Positions 8,416-15,072 of a stretch of 16,450 nt of DNA are shown piece after piece; the stretch's first letter is position 1; the number at the start of each line of letters is the position of its first letter. A model generated the notes under the pieces. It had not been told where the DNA came from. It made no database searches and saw only the letters and a list, made by a program, of their open reading frames with translations. Origin of the DNA: Lachnospiraceae bacterium UBA7598 (GTDB lineage Bacteria > Bacillota > Clostridia > Lachnospirales > Lachnospiraceae). The stretch spans positions 1 through 16,450 of the forward strand of contig DLQV01000137.1 of the NCBI GenBank assembly GCA_002474415.1, read 5' to 3'. Position numbers and translations under genes: made by a program.

Positions 8416-8526
8416 TTGTTGCGGTGTAATTATCCGGTAATATTACCGAGCGGATAGTTACAAATGTGAATAGAAGTGACGGTCCTCTGGCACCGAAGGA
8501 TGGAGTTTAAGAACGTCAAAATAATC
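8416..8526 (+). promoter_or_regulatory. Structured 5' leader of rplS, candidate L19 autoregulatory leader
   Basis: Two foldable elements fill the leader. The first pairs TAATTATCCG (8427-8436) with CGGATAGTTA (8451-8460): nine Watson-Crick pairs and one G-U, around the internal palindrome CGGTAATATTACCG. The second pairs TGACG (8477-8481) with CGTCA (8514-8518), enclosing either CGGT/ACCG or TCCT/AGGA. There is no T-run, so it is not a terminator. L19 leaders that bind their own protein are known in low-GC Gram-positives. I could not match this sequence to that family's consensus, so the assignment is by position and structure only. Confidence 0.45.
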
Positions 8527-8539
8527 AGGAGGTCACAAA

Positions 8540-8893
8540 ATGAACGCGAGTGAAATTATCAAGAACATTGAGGCAGAGCAGTTAAAGGCTGAAGCACCAC
8601 AGTTTTCCGTAGGTGATACTGTAAAGGTATACGGAAAGATCAAAGAGGGAAACCGTGAGCGTATTCAGGTATTCGAAGGAACTGTTATTAAGAAGCAGGG
8701 TGGAAGCAACCGTACCACTTTCACTGTAAGAAAGATTTCAAACGGTGTAGGTGTTGAGAAGACATGGCCTTTACATTCTCCAAACGTTGAGAAGGTAGAG
8801 ATCGTTCGTAAAGGTAAAGTACGTCGTGCAAAACTTTACTACTTAAGAGACCGTGTCGGCAAAGCTGCAAAGGTAAAAGAGTTAGTAAAATAA
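8540..8893 (+). CDS. rplS: 50S ribosomal protein bL19
   Basis: The 117-residue protein matches bL19 throughout: [53 protein letters not shown] and the closing [20 protein letters not shown]. bL19 lies at the 30S-50S interface. The start is fixed by AGGAGGT with a 7-base gap. The gene has its own promoter, structured leader and strong terminator, so it appears to be a single-gene unit set inside the larger cluster, consistent with separate control of this ribosomal protein. Confidence 0.98.
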   Translation: MNASEIIKNIEAEQLKAEAPQFSVGDTVKVYGKIKEGNRERIQVFEGTVIKKQGGSNRTTFTVRKISNGVGVEKTWPLHSPNVEKVEIVRKGKVRRAKLYYLRDRVGKAAKVKELVK

Positions 8894-8905
8894 TTTGCTT
8901 CATGG

Positions 8906-8940
8906 AAGGGATGCCACAGAATGCGGCATCCCTTTTTTCT
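8906..8940 (+). terminator. Strong intrinsic terminator after rplS
   Basis: A perfect 10-bp stem, AAGGGATGCC (8906-8915) with GGCATCCCTT (8925-8934), a 9-base loop and a run of six T (8933-8938). It is the strongest terminator in the window, and it ends 24 bases before the start of the next gene. Confidence 0.94.
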
Positions 8941-8964
8941 AACTTGAATTAAAGGGGTGGAAAA

Positions 8965-9546
8965 GTGAAAAGAAGAAGCGGACTGAATTTCAGCAGAAGA
9001 AGAAAAAAGTTTAATGTGCCCTTATTTAAAGAAATTATGACCTGGGTGTTAGAGTGTGCCATTGTAATTGCCATCGCCTATGCACTGGTAAGTTCGTTTG
9101 GCTTTCGGACGACGGTGGTAGGAAATGCCATGCAGGATACATTGCAGAGCGAGGAACAGATATTTGTAAATCGTTTTATTTATATGGTACGTGCACCAAA
9201 ACAGGGGGATGTCGTTGTTTTTTTACCGAATGGAAATGAAAAATCGCATTATTATGTCCGAAGGGTCATTGCCTGTCCGGGGGATACGGTGCAGATCAAA
9301 AATGGAAAAGTATATATTAATGGAGAAGTTTATAAAGAGGATATTGTTTCTGCTTCGATTGAGGATCCCGGTGCGGCAGCAGATGAGATAAAACTTGGAG
9401 ATGATGAATATTTTGTTCTCGGTGATAATCGAAACAGCAGTGAAGACAGCCGTATGGCAAATATCGGAAATGTGAAAAAAGAATATATTGTTGGCAAAGC
9501 GTGGTTCCATTTTAAGGGATTTGGAAAGATGGGACTGATTGATTAA
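8965..9546 (+). CDS. Signal peptidase I-like membrane protein lacking both catalytic residues
   Basis: The 193-residue protein has the SipS/LepB architecture: a basic N-terminus, one membrane segment (about 24-44), then an extracytoplasmic S26 peptidase domain. Conserved features include QGDVVVF, the CPGDTVQIKNGKVYING stretch and GDNRNSSEDSR (153-163). The catalytic serine box, normally GxSM, reads GNAM, so Ser is Ala55. The general-base lysine of the YVKR box is Arg99 in YVRR. Both changes are clean codons (gcc, cga) in an intact frame. A signal peptide cleavage role is therefore unlikely. Staphylococcus SpsA is a known inactive homologue of this type. The GTG at 8965 is preceded by AAAGGGG (8951-8957). 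It occupies the lepB position found between rplS and rbgA in many Clostridia. Its function is unknown; it could be a scaffold, regulator or binder of signal peptides. Confidence 0.88.
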   Translation: MKRRSGLNFSRRRKKFNVPLFKEIMTWVLECAIVIAIAYALVSSFGFRTTVVGNAMQDTLQSEEQIFVNRFIYMVRAPKQGDVVVFLPNGNEKSHYYVRRVIACPGDTVQIKNGKVYINGEVYKEDIVSASIEDPGAAADEIKLGDDEYFVLGDNRNSSEDSRMANIGNVKKEYIVGKAWFHFKGFGKMGLID

Positions 9547-9577
9547 AGGACTGATTTCAGGAAATGAGGAGAAAGAG

Positions 9578-10435
9578 ATGAATTTTCAATGGTATCCAGG
9601 TCATATGACCAAAGCAAAACGACAGATGCAGGAAGATATCAAACTGATTGACCTGGTAATTGAGCTAGTAGATGCCCGGATTCCGCTCAGCAGCAGAAAT
9701 CCGGATATTGACGAGCTGGGAAAAAACAAATACCGTCTGATTTTAATGAATAAGTCGGACCTGGCGGACCGCAGGGCGACCGAACAGTGGTCTGGCTTTT
9801 TTAAAGAGAAAGGATATTATGTGGTAAGCCTTGACGCGCGAAGCAAAAACGGAATGAAATCCATTACAGATATTATTATGGAAGCCTGCAAGGAAAAAAT
9901 GGAGCGGGACCGTAAACGGGGAATCAAAAACCGGCCGGTCCGTGCCATGGTTGTTGGAATTCCGAATGTCGGAAAATCGACATTTATCAATTCATATGCA
10001 GGAAAAGCCTGTGCAAAGACCGGAAACAAGCCAGGTGTGACCAAAGGAAAGCAGTGGATACGTCTGAGCAAAAGCGTAGAACTTTTAGATACACCGGGAA
10101 TCCTCTGGCCAAAATTTGAGGATCAGATGGTAGGACTTCGTCTGGCACTGATCGGTTCCATCCGGGATGAAATTTTAAATACAGATGAGCTTGCAGTGGA
10201 GCTGATCCGTTTTCTGAAATCACAGTATCCTGGAATTTTAACGGAACGATATGAAGTCGAGGAAACAGAAAAAGAAACGGAAATTTTATGTAAAATTGCG
10301 GAAAATAGAAAATGCATTACGAAGGGTGGAGAGCTGGATTACAGTAAAGCAGCCGCACTTTTGATCGATGAATTCCGGAGCGGAAAACTTGGAAAGATCA
10401 CGCTGGAGTGGCCGAAGGAGCAGAAAAATGGCTGA
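9578..10435 (+). CDS. rbgA: Ribosome biogenesis GTPase RbgA (YlqF)
   Basis: RbgA is a circularly permuted GTPase needed for late 50S subunit assembly in Bacillus. The 285-residue protein shows the permuted motif order: G4 NKSD (58-61) first, then G1 GIPNVGKST (127-135), G2 with GVTKG, and G3 DTPG (171-174). A C-terminal helical ANTAR-like domain follows. The opening NFQWYPGHMTKAKRQMQ is diagnostic. The ATG at 9578 is preceded by AGGAG (9567-9571) with a 6-base gap. An upstream TTG at 9539 would overlap the preceding gene and lacks family support. The last 8 bases overlap rnhB, as expected for a coupled pair. Confidence 0.96.
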   Translation: MNFQWYPGHMTKAKRQMQEDIKLIDLVIELVDARIPLSSRNPDIDELGKNKYRLILMNKSDLADRRATEQWSGFFKEKGYYVVSLDARSKNGMKSITDIIMEACKEKMERDRKRGIKNRPVRAMVVGIPNVGKSTFINSYAGKACAKTGNKPGVTKGKQWIRLSKSVELLDTPGILWPKFEDQMVGLRLALIGSIRDEILNTDELAVELIRFLKSQYPGILTERYEVEETEKETEILCKIAENRKCITKGGELDYSKAAALLIDEFRSGKLGKITLEWPKEQKNG

Positions 10436-11189
10436 AAAAATTGGTGCGATTAAAGAGGAACTGACAGCAACACCGACAGAGGCACTGGGCGCTTTTGTGG
10501 AAAAATATGCGTCGGATTCCCGTACCGGTGTGCAGAAACTGGTGGAGACCGCAAAAAAACGCATGAATAAGCTGCAGAAGGAAATTATCCGCACGGAAAA
10601 TTTAAAGAAATATGAAAAAGAGTACGATACATATACATATATCTGTGGGATCGATGAGGTAGGACGGGGACCGCTTGCGGGACCGGTCGTGGCAGGAGCT
10701 GTGATTTTGCCAAAGGATTGTGATATATTATATATTAATGATTCAAAAAAACTTTCAGCGGCAAAAAGAGAAGAACTGTATGATGTCATTATGGAACAGG
10801 CAGTGGCAACCGGACTTGGAACGATCGGTCCGGACCGGATTGATGAGATCAATATTCTGCAGGCAACGTATGAGGCGATGCGGCAGGCGATTGCACAGTT
10901 ATCTCCGCAGCCGGATCTGTTGCTTAATGATGCAGTGACAATTCCGGAAGTGACAATTCCGCAGGTACCGATTATCAAGGGAGATGCAAAGAGCATTTCC
11001 ATCGGTGCGGCATCGATCATTGCCAAGGTGACCAGGGACCGGATGATGGTATATTATGATTCGATTTATCCGGAGTATGGTTTTGCTTCCAATAAAGGAT
11101 ATGGAAGCGCGGAACATATTGCAGCACTCAAAAAGTATGGACCGACACCGATTCACAGAAGGACCTTTATTAAGAATTTTGTATCATAA
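10428..11189 (+). CDS. rnhB: Ribonuclease HII
   Basis: RNase HII nicks DNA 5' of misincorporated ribonucleotides and cleaves RNA-DNA hybrids. The 253-residue protein has the N-terminal extension of about 65 residues typical of Firmicutes RnhB. The catalytic core holds Asp76-Glu77 in GIDEVGRGPLAGPV, Asp168 in LLLNDAV and Asp204 in KVTRDR; the usual SIAAASIIAK block reads SIGAASIIAK. A small tandem VTIPEVTIPQ follows Asp168, slightly longer than I expect for the family. The ATG at 10428 is preceded by AAGGAG (10415-10420) inside the end of rbgA. The rbgA-rnhB pairing is conserved in Bacillus. Confidence 0.96.
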   Translation: MAEKIGAIKEELTATPTEALGAFVEKYASDSRTGVQKLVETAKKRMNKLQKEIIRTENLKKYEKEYDTYTYICGIDEVGRGPLAGPVVAGAVILPKDCDILYINDSKKLSAAKREELYDVIMEQAVATGLGTIGPDRIDEINILQATYEAMRQAIAQLSPQPDLLLNDAVTIPEVTIPQVPIIKGDAKSISIGAASIIAKVTRDRMMVYYDSIYPEYGFASNKGYGSAEHIAALKKYGPTPIHRRTFIKNFVS

Positions 11190-11224
11190 GATAATTATTC
11201 AGGATCACAAAGGGGGCTGTTCGG

Positions 11225-13018
11225 ATGCAGATTTCAGATTTGGTAAAACAGTATCATCAGGCGATCTCATCAGGTGCAGAGACACTGACCGGGACGAAGG
11301 GCGTGGAAAACCTTGTGGCATCTCTGCGGTCTCTGACCAAAGGAAATATATTTGAAGGAACGGTTACTTCTGTCAAAAATGGAAGGGTAACACTTTCTCT
11401 TTCCGGAGGGCAGCAGGTGATGGCACGTCTGGATGGAAAGATTTCCCTCATGGAAGGGGAATCCATGTTTTTTCAGGTAAAGTCCAACGATGGCACGCAG
11501 ATTGCCATCCGGCCATTTGCAATTGACGGGGCAGGTGCAAATTATACACTGATGCAGGCACTTTCCGCAGCGGGACTTTCCGCGCAGCCGGAGTATTTGT
11601 CTATGGTTGACCGGATGATGGAAGAACAGATGCCGATTGATCGGGAGAGTCTGCAGCAGATGGCGCGGCTGGTCAATGCCAATCCGCGGATTGATGTACA
11701 GACGCTGGTACAGATGCAAAAGCTTGGAATACCAATTACCGTAGAAAATGCCTCACAGTTTGAAAATTATATGAATGACAGTCAGGCAATTACACGGGAA
11801 ATGGATGCATTGATTGAGCAGTTTCCGCAGAGTCTGACCGGGACAGAAGGCGCACCGGTAAAGACAGAGACCATGCGTCAGCTTGGAAATGAACTGTTGC
11901 AGATTCTGACAGATGGACTGGAGGAAGTGCCACAGCAGGTGCAAAGTTCGGAAACGGATCTGGCATATAACCCGGATATTTCAAATTACGAGAGCGCGCA
12001 GGCAAATACTGCGGAAACGCAGACACAGCCGGAAGTTGTACCGGAGACTGCCACGGAAACCGTGCAGGAACATCCGGAAATTTTACCGCAGCAGGAAGGT
12101 CAGGCTGTGGCGGAAGAGAAAGGCGTGACCGGGCAGCAGGAAGCCGAAATGACGGAAACTGTTTCCGGAAAAACAACTTATACCGGGCAGACACCGCAGA
12201 CACCACATACGCTGGGAGCTGTACTTTCACAGGAACAGCTGCATCACTTAAACCGGATGATTGGAGAAATTCTTGGAAAACCGGAGACTGGATATACCAC
12301 AAAAAGTGGAGTTGTGGAGGTGCTAAAAGATCTGCAACAGTTGTGTAAAGATCCGCTTCCATTAGAGAGAGAACATCTGGGAAAACTCTTTTCTTCCAGG
12401 GAATTTCAGGCACTTGTCCGGGATACAGCAGAACAGCAGTGGATGGCAAAGCCGAAAGATCTCGAAGAGGGAGATTATGTCAGCCGTTTGTATGAGCGTT
12501 TGAACAGTCAGATGGAAAAAATTGAGTCAGCACTTAAAAATGCGGGACAGGAACATACGGCTTTCTCACAGATGGCGGGAGAAATCCGTAGCAATGTGGA
12601 GTTCATGAATCAGGTAAACCAGATGTATACGTATGCGCAGATTCCGCTTAAGATGTCCGGACAGCATGCAAGCGGGGAGCTGTATGTGTATACCAACAAA
12701 AAGGCACTGGCTCAGGGAGAAAAAGATCTGACCGCATTTTTACATCTGGATCTGGATCATCTGGGAAGTACCGATGTGTCGGTCCGGATGAGAGGACGTG
12801 AAGTTGATACCCGTTTTTATCTGGATAATGATGCGGCATTTGCATTGTTGGAGAAGAATTATCCGGTATTACAGGCAAGACTGGAAAAAAAGGGATATCA
12901 CTGTAATATTGACGTGGTAAACGAAAAGAAACATGTAAATTTTGTGGACGATTTTCTGAAGATGGATCAACCGGCGGCAACACAGCTGCATCGGTATTCC
13001 TTTGATATGAGGGCATAA
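11225..13018 (+). CDS. Orphan FliK-like protein (YlqG type), flagellar hook-length control C-terminal domain
   Basis: The 597-residue protein has three parts. Residues about 40-100 form a beta-rich module (NIFEGTVTSVKNGRVTLSLS, then MARLDGK and MFFQVKSNDG). Residues about 236-330 are a low-complexity linker rich in Gln, Glu, Thr and Pro. Residues about 474-575 match the FliK/Flg_hook C-terminal domain, with PLKMSG, GELYVYTNKK, LTAFLHLDLDHLGSTDV and ARLEKKGYHC. In flagella FliK measures hook length and switches FlhB specificity. Here no flagellar gene is nearby, and the gene lies in the ylqG position after rnhB. It is followed one base later by a FlhB C-domain-like gene, so a FliK/FlhB-like pairing is likely. 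The ATG at 11225 follows AGGGGG. It lacks an obvious signal peptide. Cellular role unknown. Confidence 0.82.
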   Translation: MQISDLVKQYHQAISSGAETLTGTKGVENLVASLRSLTKGNIFEGTVTSVKNGRVTLSLSGGQQVMARLDGKISLMEGESMFFQVKSNDGTQIAIRPFAIDGAGANYTLMQALSAAGLSAQPEYLSMVDRMMEEQMPIDRESLQQMARLVNANPRIDVQTLVQMQKLGIPITVENASQFENYMNDSQAITREMDALIEQFPQSLTGTEGAPVKTETMRQLGNELLQILTDGLEEVPQQVQSSETDLAYNPDISNYESAQANTAETQTQPEVVPETATETVQEHPEILPQQEGQAVAEEKGVTGQQEAEMTETVSGKTTYTGQTPQTPHTLGAVLSQEQLHHLNRMIGEILGKPETGYTTKSGVVEVLKDLQQLCKDPLPLEREHLGKLFSSREFQALVRDTAEQQWMAKPKDLEEGDYVSRLYERLNSQMEKIESALKNAGQEHTAFSQMAGEIRSNVEFMNQVNQMYTYAQIPLKMSGQHASGELYVYTNKKALAQGEKDLTAFLHLDLDHLGSTDVSVRMRGREVDTRFYLDNDAAFALLEKNYPVLQARLEKKGYHCNIDVVNEKKHVNFVDDFLKMDQPAATQLHRYSFDMRA

Positions 13019-13019
13019 A

Positions 13020-13355
13020 ATGGAAAATAATAATTTTAAACCATTTCCGTTTGAGCAGTTAAAACAAAAGAAAGAACCGGAAAAAACCGCAGTGGCAATT
13101 GCCTATGAGCCGGGTGAGAAAGCTCCAAAGATTCTGGCAACCGGAAAAGGACAGGTAGCTGAAAAGATCATTGAGAAGGCGAAGGAGAGCCAGGTTCCGA
13201 CCTACAAGGACAATAAGCTTGCGGCTACGCTTTCAAAATTGCAGATCGGGGATATGATTCCGCCGGAACTGTATGAGGTAGTTGCCGAAATTCTCGTTTT
13301 TGTAGATGATATGGACCGTATGAAAGCAAAACTGGATAAGGCAGGGGTTAAATAA
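13020..13355 (+). CDS. FlhB cytoplasmic C-terminal domain-like protein (YlqH type)
   Basis: The 111-residue protein corresponds to the part of FlhB that follows the NPTH autocleavage site: AVAIAYEPGEKAPKILATGKG, a helix EKIIEKAKESQVPTY, then LQIGDMIPPELYEVVAEIL. There are no membrane segments and no NPTH motif, so it looks like a free-standing FlhB-CC domain. This family is named YlqH in Bacillus and accompanies YlqG. The ATG at 13020 is one base after the stop of the FliK-like gene, with GAGGG at 13009-13013, so the two are translationally linked. FlhB-CC normally interacts with FliK, which makes a complex of these two products plausible. The process they serve is not known. Confidence 0.85.
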   Translation: MENNNFKPFPFEQLKQKKEPEKTAVAIAYEPGEKAPKILATGKGQVAEKIIEKAKESQVPTYKDNKLAATLSKLQIGDMIPPELYEVVAEILVFVDDMDRMKAKLDKAGVK

Positions 13356-13358
13356 AAT

Positions 13359-13715
13359 TTGAATAAACGTACGATTGGAACAGAATATGAGGCAATGGCA
13401 GCCCGATATTTGTGCACACATGGTTACACAATTCTGGAACGTAATTACCGGACACCGTTTGGAGAGGTGGATCTTATTGCACAAAAGGACGGAGTACTTG
13501 TATACGTTGAAGTAAAATATCGAAGCAGCAGCGGTTACGGAGATCCGTTAGAGGCAGTTGACCGGAGAAAACAGCGCCAGATCTGCAGAGTCGCAAATTA
13601 TCACTATGCGGGATATGCAGCGGGGCGGGAGATGGATTGCCGTTTTGATGTGATTGGAATTTATGGAGATGGAAGTATCCGTCATATTCAAAATGCGTTT
13701 TATTTTCAGAGGTGA
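13359..13715 (+). CDS. yraN: UPF0102 family protein YraN, endonuclease-like fold
   Basis: The 118-residue protein has the UPF0102 hallmarks: IGTEYEAMAARYLCTHGYTILERNYR, then GEVDLIAQKDGVLVYVEVKYR. Asp38 and Glu51-x-Lys53 fit the PD-(D/E)xK nuclease core. Its biological substrate is not settled; the family is often near DNA or recombination genes. The TTG at 13359 is chosen because it gives the typical start just before the G-x-x-x-E helix and no ATG or GTG fits. The nearest ribosome binding sequence, AGGGG (13343-13347), is about 11 bases away, so initiation may be weak or coupled to the stop codon three bases upstream. Confidence 0.9.
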   Translation: MNKRTIGTEYEAMAARYLCTHGYTILERNYRTPFGEVDLIAQKDGVLVYVEVKYRSSSGYGDPLEAVDRRKQRQICRVANYHYAGYAAGREMDCRFDVIGIYGDGSIRHIQNAFYFQR

Positions 13716-13720
13716 CAGAC

Positions 13721-14587
13721 ATGAACAGAGAAGACTTTCAGTGGAAAAATAAAGACCGTATTCTGGAACTGAAACAGTTTCAGGGCAAAAAGGGACAGGA
13801 GCTTCCGCTTTTGTATTTTCCGCTTCTTTCCGCCCATACGGGGGTGAAGAATTGTTTTACCACCAGAGAAGGCGGATGCAGCAGCGGAATTTTTCAGAGC
13901 CTGAATCTGAGTTTTACACGCGGAGATGATCCGCAGGCAGTGACAGAAAATTACCGCAGAGTGGCAGAGGCAATGGGAGGAACGCTTTCGGATATCGTCT
14001 GTTCGGATCAGACCCATACGACAAATGTCCGGCGGGTGGATAGAAGCTGCGGAGGCTACGGTGTTACAAAGGAACGGCCTTACACAGATGTGGATGGGCT
14101 GGTGACGGATGAGCCGGGACTGATTCTGGCGACTTTTTATGCCGACTGCGTACCACTTTATTTTGTAGATCCCATACATCATGCCATCGGACTTTCCCAT
14201 TCCGGGTGGAGAGGAACGGTTGGACGTATGGGGCAGCATACCATTGACGTGATGCGCCGGGAATTTCATAGTGACCCAGGAGAAATCCTTGCTGCCGTCG
14301 GACCGTCCATCTGTCAGGATTGTTATGAAGTAAGTGAGGATGTGGCATCTGCCTTTGCAAAAGAATTTTCTGGTCATGAGCGTGAGATCCTGATCGAAAA
14401 AGGCGGTGGAAAATACCAGCTGGATCTGTGGAAAAGCAATGAGATCGTATTGCGGGATGCAGGAATCCTTCCGGAACATCTGGCGGTAACGAATCTGTGT
14501 ACCTGCTGTAATCCCAATCTGCTGTTTTCGCACAGGGCGAGTCACGGAAAACGTGGAAATCTGGGTGCATTTTTAAAACTTATGTAA
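13721..14587 (+). CDS. pgeF: Peptidoglycan editing factor / multicopper-oxidase-like purine phosphorylase PgeF (YfiH/YlmD family)
   Basis: The 288-residue protein belongs to the YfiH/LACC1 family (Cu-oxidase_4), shown to act as purine nucleoside phosphorylase and adenosine deaminase and linked in E. coli to peptidoglycan editing. Predicted zinc-site residues are His99 in SDQTHTTNV, Cys143 in FYADCVPLYF and His160 in SHSGWRGTV. FTTREGG, NLSF near residue 65 and the closing CTCCNPNLLFSHRASHGKRGN are also typical. The N-terminal 35 residues are more charged and variable than the core. The ATG at 13721 is preceded by GAGGTGA (13709-13715), which includes the yraN stop codon. No terminator is evident after it. 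Confidence 0.92.
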   Translation: MNREDFQWKNKDRILELKQFQGKKGQELPLLYFPLLSAHTGVKNCFTTREGGCSSGIFQSLNLSFTRGDDPQAVTENYRRVAEAMGGTLSDIVCSDQTHTTNVRRVDRSCGGYGVTKERPYTDVDGLVTDEPGLILATFYADCVPLYFVDPIHHAIGLSHSGWRGTVGRMGQHTIDVMRREFHSDPGEILAAVGPSICQDCYEVSEDVASAFAKEFSGHEREILIEKGGGKYQLDLWKSNEIVLRDAGILPEHLAVTNLCTCCNPNLLFSHRASHGKRGNLGAFLKLM

Positions 14588-14590
14588 CAA

Positions 14591-14607
14591 ATTAAGAAAT
14601 CCTTAAG
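14591..14607 (+). promoter_or_regulatory. Direct repeat resembling a response-regulator box
   Basis: ATTAAG, five bases, CTTAAG: two TTAAGAA units (14592-14598 and 14603-14609) repeat with an 11-bp period. That period is typical for OmpR-family regulators, and the layout resembles the streptococcal CiaR box TTTAAG-N5-TTTAAG. It lies about 43 bases upstream of the favoured gntR -10. A -35-like TTAAGA here could also serve a TG-extended TAAATT (14626-14631). No regulator gene is in the window to support it. Confidence 0.35.
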
Positions 14608-14625
14608 AATGTATTTCATAGATGT

Positions 14626-14647
14626 TAAATTACTCGACCGTAATTTA
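14626..14647 (+). promoter_or_regulatory. Inverted repeat, candidate GntR operator
   Basis: A perfect 8-bp inverted repeat, TAAATTAC (14626-14633) and GTAATTTA (14640-14647), has a 6-base centre TCGACC. It ends 3 bases before the -10 of the gntR gene and covers its -35 region. Two-fold symmetric sites at this position are typical for autoregulated YtrA-type GntR repressors. Confidence 0.6.
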
Positions 14648-14656
14648 TGGTAAACT
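14644..14656 (+). promoter_or_regulatory. Extended -10 element of the gntR-ABC operon promoter
   Basis: TTTATGG then TAAACT (14651-14656). The -10 matches the consensus at 4 of 6 positions. No good -35 exists 16-18 bases upstream, where the inverted repeat lies, so the promoter may rely on the extended -10 or on an activator. Predicted start near 14663. Confidence 0.5.
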
Positions 14657-14691
14657 GACTGTATTGAGGAAAGATAGGAGGGTGCTCTTTG

Positions 14692-15072
14692 ATGCAGCCA
14701 GATTGCAGAGATATCAAACCGGTCTATGAACAGATTACGGACGGGATTCGAAAAATGATTATAACACATGCAATTCCGGAAGGAGAAAAACTCCCTCCGG
14801 TACGGGAACTGGCTTCAAAGTTTGCCGTAAATCCGAATGTAGTGCTTCACGCATATCAGAAACTGGAGCAGGAAGGGTATGTCTGTGACTGTGAGGGAGA
14901 ACGGATGGCGGCATCGGAAAGGCAGATTACTGCACTGATCCGGAACGATCTGCTGCAGGAATTTGATATGGTTGTTACAAGACTGCAGAACATGTCGGTA
15001 GGGACAGAGGAATTGACAGGACGCATGTGGAAACTGGCAGGAGGAAGCAAAGACTTTGATAGAAGTAAATAA
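14692..15072 (+). CDS. GntR-family transcriptional regulator, YtrA subfamily
   Basis: The 126-residue protein has an N-terminal winged helix, IKPVYEQITDGIRKMI, then LPPVRELASKFAVNPNVVLH and AYQKLEQEGYV. A short tail of about 55 residues follows, too small for an effector-binding domain. That length and the ABC genes downstream identify the YtrA subfamily, whose members repress their own ABC transporter operon, often responding to cell-envelope stress. The ATG at 14692 lies 10 bases after AGGAGG (14676-14681). A TTG at 14689 is equally possible and would add one residue. Its 3' end overlaps the ATPase gene by 17 bases. The inverted repeat at 14626-14647 is the likely binding site. Confidence 0.9.
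   Translation: MQPDCRDIKPVYEQITDGIRKMIITHAIPEGEKLPPVRELASKFAVNPNVVLHAYQKLEQEGYVCDCEGERMAASERQITALIRNDLLQEFDMVVTRLQNMSVGTEELTGRMWKLAGGSKDFDRSK

Noticed and set aside
8411..8416. Perfect TATAAT as the rplS -10
   Set aside because: The hexamer 17 bases upstream is TTCGAA, a poor -35. TTGATT-N17-TAAAGT with an extended TG fits better, though both could contribute.
9539..9577. Upstream TTG start for rbgA
   Set aside because: It overlaps the preceding gene and adds 13 residues absent from RbgA; the ATG at 9578 has AGGAG six bases away.
13706..14545. Long open frame on the minus strand opposite pgeF (279 codons)
   Set aside because: The + strand reading gives a clear PgeF with zinc residues. The minus-strand product has no family features and no ribosome binding site in context.
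14592..14606. TTAAG/CTTAA hairpin as a pgeF terminator
   Set aside because: Only 5 AT-rich base pairs and no T-run; the sequence is better read as a direct repeat.
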